Shown here: piece after piece, positions 58,841-64,000 of the stretch
Layout of the letters: every line of letters starts with the position of its first letter
Position numbering within the stretch: position 1 is the first letter of the stretch
Assembly: GCF_029407905.1 (NCBI RefSeq)
Contig: NC_073628.1
Location: forward strand, 13,855,501 to 13,919,500
Length of the DNA: 64,000 nucleotides
DNA from: Bubalus kerabau
Lineage: Eukaryota; Chordata; Mammalia; Artiodactyla; Bovidae
Direction: 5' to 3'
Program-made: the position numbers and the translations under genes
Notes under the pieces: model-generated
Databases searched by the model: none
Seen by the model: the letters and a program-made list of their open reading frames with translations, nothing else
Told to the model about the DNA's origin: nothing

Positions 58841-61800
58841 TACCCCATAGCAAATGCTATTTGTAACTGTCATGTTTCTCCAGCAAGACAGGGCTCCCCA
58901 AAGCCCCATATCCCTAGTTAGTCTGCATCCATGCACAGAAGTCACTGCCTAGCATTCACAAGGCATTCATGAGTTCTGATTGCAGGGGGACCTCCATTTT
59001 GGTAGACATAGAGGAGCAAAGGACACATTTATTCTCCTGTCTCAAACAACTTGAAAATAGAAGAGATAAATTAAAGAGCAGTTTTTTACATCAAATGTCA
59101 AGCAGCAGAGAATGGATTCCTGAGGCGGGGAGCAAGCAAGGTGAGTTCTACAATTGCCCAAACTCTATAAATAGTTTCCAACACATACATGGAAGGGCTA
59201 TCTAGGCAGAGACACACAGTCTCCCCAAGAAGACAGATTTGAGACTCTAGATAGTTAGAGTCCATAGGAGAGAGCTACACACAGAGAAATGTGCAAGTGT
59301 ACAGGTGATACCCTTCCAGTTTTCAGCAGAGAGTCAATAGTACTGGTCAGGATTATAGGGAACAATCCTTGAGTCTCAAATTGCAGCAAGTCTAATGGTG
59401 TCCCCACCCACCAGCATGGAAATTACTCATAATCCCCATGACATCAGTATGGCCCTGAAGACAATACTGCCTTACTAGTGGGGAATAGTAAACCTGGTTT
59501 AAAGGCTGGTCTTCTATTAGCTAAAAAACCTGAACAGCAAACCTTCAAAAAATACAATTGTTTCCAAGAAATTAACAGTGTCTGCAAACAGTGCCATGAA
59601 TAATTTATAAAAATTAAGAATATCCAGCATCCAAAGGGTAAAAATTGCCATATCCAGTATCTATCCAAAATGAGGGGAAAATCAATTAGTAAAAACACAG
59701 CTAAAATATACATTACATAATTAACAAGGAAGGACATTAAAATGCTTCCTAGAATAATAATTTTTATAGTCATGAAGCTGAAGAATATTGAGTATGTTAA
59801 ATAGAGACATGGAAAATAGGAATGAAAAGACTGTGGGGAAAATATTGATTGTGCATCACAGAGATTTGAAACAACTTTAAGAATACTAACATATATGTAA
59901 ATGGAATCCCACAGGAAGTAAAAGAAGGAGAATAGAGAAAAGAACTACATAATTACTGGCTGAAAATTTTCCAGATATGATGAAAGCTTTAAACCCATTA
60001 ACACAGAAGTTCAATTAATTCGAGGACAAGAGATAGGACAACTATTCAAAGGTGCATGATAAGTCATTGTTTAAAACAATCAACCAAAGAAATGTAACCA
60101 GAAGGAAAAACAGACACAATAGAACAAATATGGGAAAGACAGCAGATTAGGCATATGAAACAATGTTAGCCAGAGGACACTGGCACCATATCTTAAAATG
60201 CTAAGAGAAATATAATTGACTCAGAATTCTAAGCCCAAGAAAAATACATATCAAAAACAAGATAAAATACTTTATCAGACGTACAACAACTATGAGACTG
60301 CATCACCAGCAAACAACCAATGAAACAAGAAATTATTTTAACCAGGGCTGAAACGTGAGATCTCCATGATTCTAGCCATCTCCATCCTTCAAAAGACCTT
60401 GATAAGGACAAACAAATATTAAAGTAGAAATAGTCATTGTGTTTCTACCCAATTCTAGAAAGTATTGCTAACTCCTCAGTTCTGGATCTTGAAATGCTGG
60501 TGGACTAGATGGAGAAGTGATGTGAACAGAAATAAGCAAGGTGAGACAGGCAGGTCAGAATTTGAGGTAACAAAGACAAGGTATTTAGAAGCTGAAGAGT
60601 GGAGAGAGATTTGGGACCTGAGTTGGAAAAGCAGTTTTCAAAACAAATTGGGTCCTGTGGTGTGTATAATCCTCACTTCAGTCCGTAGAAGATCTTTACT
60701 GACCAGTCTGCCTCTTTTTTCTGGAGCACAGTTCAGGTCCATCTAGCTGTTTCTCATTGCTGTTCCTTTCTCCTGGCTCTCACACTGTGCCCAGCCATTC
60801 AGCCTAATCCATTTAGAAAAGGTTTGTTCTTTCAGGCAAGCAATGCAGGCTACCTACAAAATGATCTATTCTCTGCTTCTCTTTCAAAACTGAAAATAGT
60901 TTGTTATATAGCCATGAGCCCAGTAACTACAGGACTGCATTTCCTACCCACCTGTGCTCTTAGTCATGACTGGTGACTGAGATGCAAGCAGATCTGTAAG
61001 AGGGATTTCTTTAAAGACTGCTTTCAAGGAGCTGAATTAGCTGAGAGATTGGACTCTTCCCTTCCCTACTTTCTTCCTAACTGTTGTCTGGATTTAAGTT
61101 GTGATGGCTGGAATTCCTGCAGTTGTATTTTGGACAATCATGTAACCTAGGAGATGGATACCCCCCAAGCTCTGGCTGGCCCACCTGCAGCTTTGTTTCA
61201 GTGGGAGAGAAACATCAAGTTTATCTTGCTAAAGTTATAGTAGTTTTAGTTGTTTGCAATGTGCATCCAAACTTAATCCTGATACTACTATGTGTTTAAT
61301 ATGATATAGCCTTATTATTTTGTTAGGTTTAGTTTAGTGAATATATTTATGTTTTACATTTCTCTATTTTTTTATTTTATAAATTGATTCATCAACCATT
61401 ATACCTAAATTATATAAATGCAAAATTATGGTTATACGCATGCTTTCCTTTAATTTTGAATTTTTATACTTTCTTATCCTCTTTCCTTTCTTGTTTTCTC
61501 CATATTGGTATAGCCTGGATCATGTCCTCTCTGTTAAACTCATCCATATCCATATCTGCAGGCCAAAACAGACCAAGAGCTCTGTGGGGAGAACCAAAGA
61601 AGAATGAATACAGGGATATGAATGAAGGGTGGTGGCTCTTGTTACTCATCGTGAATGTTCTGAAGTAGGATCACATTCCCCGCCCTTCTGTGTGCCTACA
61701 ACCCCCAAGTTTTCCATGAACATGGAAGATACCTTGGCCAGTGGAATTTGAGTACAGGTGATATGTAACTTCCAAATTGAAGTATTATTTTCTGTTCCAC

Positions 61801-64000
61801 TAGCTGGAATGCAGATGTAATGACAGCAGCTGGAGCACCCATATTAGACCAGAGGTAAGTAGCACAGGTGGAAGATATGACAAGAAAGAAGTGGACCCTC
61901 ATCTCTGTGGAGAGACCTGAAGTAATATTACATGAAAGAGAGTTGAAATTGTATTGTATTTAAGATAATGTTATTTAGGGTTTGATGACAGTCATTGAAC
62001 CTGTAACCAAACACTCAGAATAGAATAACTGATCTTTGTGTTAGCCTTGTCTTGACATTAGGGTCTAAATGAGACGGTATCTACTGATGTATACTTAGAA
62101 ATGAGTCAAGTTACAGCCCTGCCCTCTGGAAGCTCTAGTGTGGGATTCAGAAACTGAAGCAAGAACAAAGCCACATGGAAGGACAGCTTCAAGATCCTGT
62201 AGGAACCCTTGGGAGGGGAACCTCAATCAGTTCTGATCTCAGGAGGTTGCTTGAAGCAAGGACAATCCTCTCTCAGTCTCCTCATAAATAGGCCATGGTG
62301 CCAAGTTTCATGTAAAAGTGATTTATTTCAAATTCCTTCCAGAGTGCTTTCCCTTCTGAGCCAGTGTTTAAGACCTGGTTTGTGCAGATTGCAAATGCCC
62401 CAGGGCAACTAACCCGGTGGGCCAAAACTACTGAGCCTGAGTGCCCTAGAGACTGATCTACATCAGGAGAAGCACAGGATTGAAAAGCCAGTGCACTGCA
62501 ATTACAGAGTAGCCCCTGCTCGCTGCAAATAGAGAAGTCCTGAGCAGCAGTGAATACCTATTGCAGCCAAAATTAAAAAAAAAAAAAATTCTCACAGAGA
62601 AACCAGTGAGGTCTCAGGGGAAGCAGGACATGAAAAAGGATGAAACCAGTCTGGGTCTGATATCATGCAAGTCATGGAGAGGGAAGCAAGAGTCTGTTTT
62701 CACAGGGAACTTGGGATGTAAGTTGTTCCTCAACCATGCCCCAACCCAAGGCTAGGGAGCTGGGATTTCACTCTCCCACTAGAGTCTCCCTCTCATCCTT
62801 CAACTAACATCCAGCTGGTGTCCTGCAAAGACAAATCAAAGGTGACACTAGAAGCAAAAGACATGAAAGCTCAGGAAAATATAACCTCAAAAAATGTTTA
62901 GATATCTGCACCCATTCTGGAATATCCAGCATCATATCTGAAATCCTGCAAGTCTAAAGAACTCCATGGGTCTCTACATGTAAGCATTTTTTTAAAAATC
63001 AGCTTTTAATCTATATAGTAGTATAGTTGATTTACAGCATTGTATTAATATTTGTTGTATGAGAAATTAATTCCCTTATACATAGACATGTATCCATTCT
63101 TTCCTAAATTCTTTTCCCATACAGGATATTACAGACTATTGAGCAGAATTCCTGTGCTGTACAGTAGGTCTTTGTTGATTATCTATTAAATAAAGTAGTA
63201 TACATAGATTAATCTCAAACTCTCAATTTATCCCTCTCCCACCTTTCCACATTGGTAACTATAATTATTGTTTTGATGGAGGGAAGTGTCTAGGCACTTT
63301 TTGGATAAGGGTCTGTGCTTATGAGAGTGGAGTGGCCAGGGAAAGCAAGCCTGAGAGAGACTCATTTCAGATGATGCTAAATGTTGAGAAGGACCTGGCC
63401 ATGCAAAAAGCTGGGAGAAAAACTTTCTGGATGTGGGAAGTAGCCCCTGCTAAGGACCAATGTAACCAAGTTTAATGAATGGCTACCATTCCACTGCCAA
63501 TCTTCCTTCAATGCTTAGAACTTGGCCTACATGTCAACCACCATGACCTCATCCCATGCTTCACTTGTGAGTTAGCAGCAATGAGCCATGTCAGCCTTCC
63601 CAAGAAGGGAGAACCTGGGCTTATCACGAGGCTGAATATGCTCTGGACTCAGGGATGTGTCAACAAACTGGTTATCACCAGGAACATCAGGTGCCAGGGG
63701 CACCACCAATGCCTCTGACTATCTCCATGTACTTGTTCTCAGAAGTAGAAATGCCAAGGAACTGATACAGCAAAGAAACAAGTAATGACTCTTGTTTCAT
63801 CTTGCCCCATGTGATTCCCCTGGCCCTTTGACCACACTGCTCTCTGCCCAAAAACTCTTTCTTCTTTTGTTTCCTCAAAGGTGGCTTGTGAATAATATCA
63901 GCACCTGACTGTGAAGCCTTGTGGCTGGAACTCAACTCACAATCAGCTGGGACCCAGAGATGCCCAGTCTTGTCCTGAGTTTCTGTCCTTTTTCTCCAAC
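58841..64000. other. Right part of unit B, no supported gene
   Basis: Counterpart of 11076-11674, 21590-22640 and 25405-31750 without the young insertions. Open frames that also exist in unit A (for example 63479-63718) differ at many codons and show no recognised domain. An antisense L1 3' piece lies at 62990-63215. Confidence 0.55.

Larger units (their letters stand above)
49163..64000. repeat. Segmental duplication unit B
   Basis: Aligns in order with 837-11674, 21579-22640 and 25405-31750. It contains the last PAG exon, the shared old BovB and MIR copies, the head-to-head BovB pair and the AT-rich flank. Offset from unit A is 48,327 bp at exon 9 and 32,253 bp near the right edge (31226 against 63479); the difference is the net insertion in unit A. 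Confidence 0.88.

Noticed and set aside
63479..63718. A 79-codon frame that keeps the same length in unit A (31226-31465)
   Set aside because: The two translations differ at about 13 of 79 residues, which does not look like purifying selection. No splice, promoter or domain evidence. Equal length is explained by the duplication.
1..64000. A CRISPR array, phage, defence island or operon
   Set aside because: No spaced direct repeats, bacterial gene organisation or ribosome binding sites. Repeats and the spliced gene show a ruminant nuclear genome.

Overview
The window is mammalian, from a ruminant and most likely bovine. It is rich in BovB (RTE-type) LINEs, Bov-tA (tRNA-Glu/BovB) SINEs and ruminant L1 copies, and it carries a pregnancy-associated glycoprotein (PAG) gene, a family of placental aspartic-protease-like proteins expanded in ruminants. 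I see no bacterial features, CRISPR array, rRNA or functional tRNA gene.

The only intact host gene found is a nine-exon PAG gene on the + strand. Its coding exons run from 41183 to 50043 and join to 1143 nt (380 codons plus stop). A TATA box lies at 41104 and a poly(A) signal at 50170. Every intron is GT-AG and the reading frame is continuous. The predicted product is a secreted trophoblast glycoprotein with a 15-residue signal peptide, a propeptide, two DTGSS catalytic-type motifs, six conserved cysteines and five N-glycosylation sequons. A second PAG gene in the same orientation enters from the left edge. Only its last exon (1567-1716), 3'UTR and poly(A) signal are inside the window.

The 3' flanks of the two genes are homologous. 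About 837-31750 (unit A, behind the partial gene) aligns in blocks with 49163-64000 (unit B, behind the intact gene), so the window shows a tandem segmental duplication with a period of 48,327 bp at exon 9. Unit A is much longer because of copy-specific insertions: an L1 3' end (1-836), a BovB 3' piece (about 2523-2660), a BovB (7502-8550), an antisense poly(A)-bearing retrocopy (about 9443-10597), a 9.9-kb L1 composite (11675-21578), a BovB (26341-28703) and a Bov-tA (29990-30269). Unit B has its own 1.27-kb LTR (51706-52976). Each unit also holds a segment absent from the other (about 22640-25405 in A, about 55637-56153 in B).

Between unit A and the intact gene (31982-41100) there is mostly non-coding DNA with a nearly full-length but dead BovB (about 35670-39615) split by a solo LTR. 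Most long open frames in the window are decayed L1 or BovB ORFs or chance frames and are not reported as genes.

The observations I rate highest are the excess of amino-acid-changing differences between the two PAG last exons (11 of 12), the conserved catalytic motifs of the intact PAG, the 7-nt shift of the poly(A) signal between paralogues, and the nested L1 whose empty site survives in unit B.
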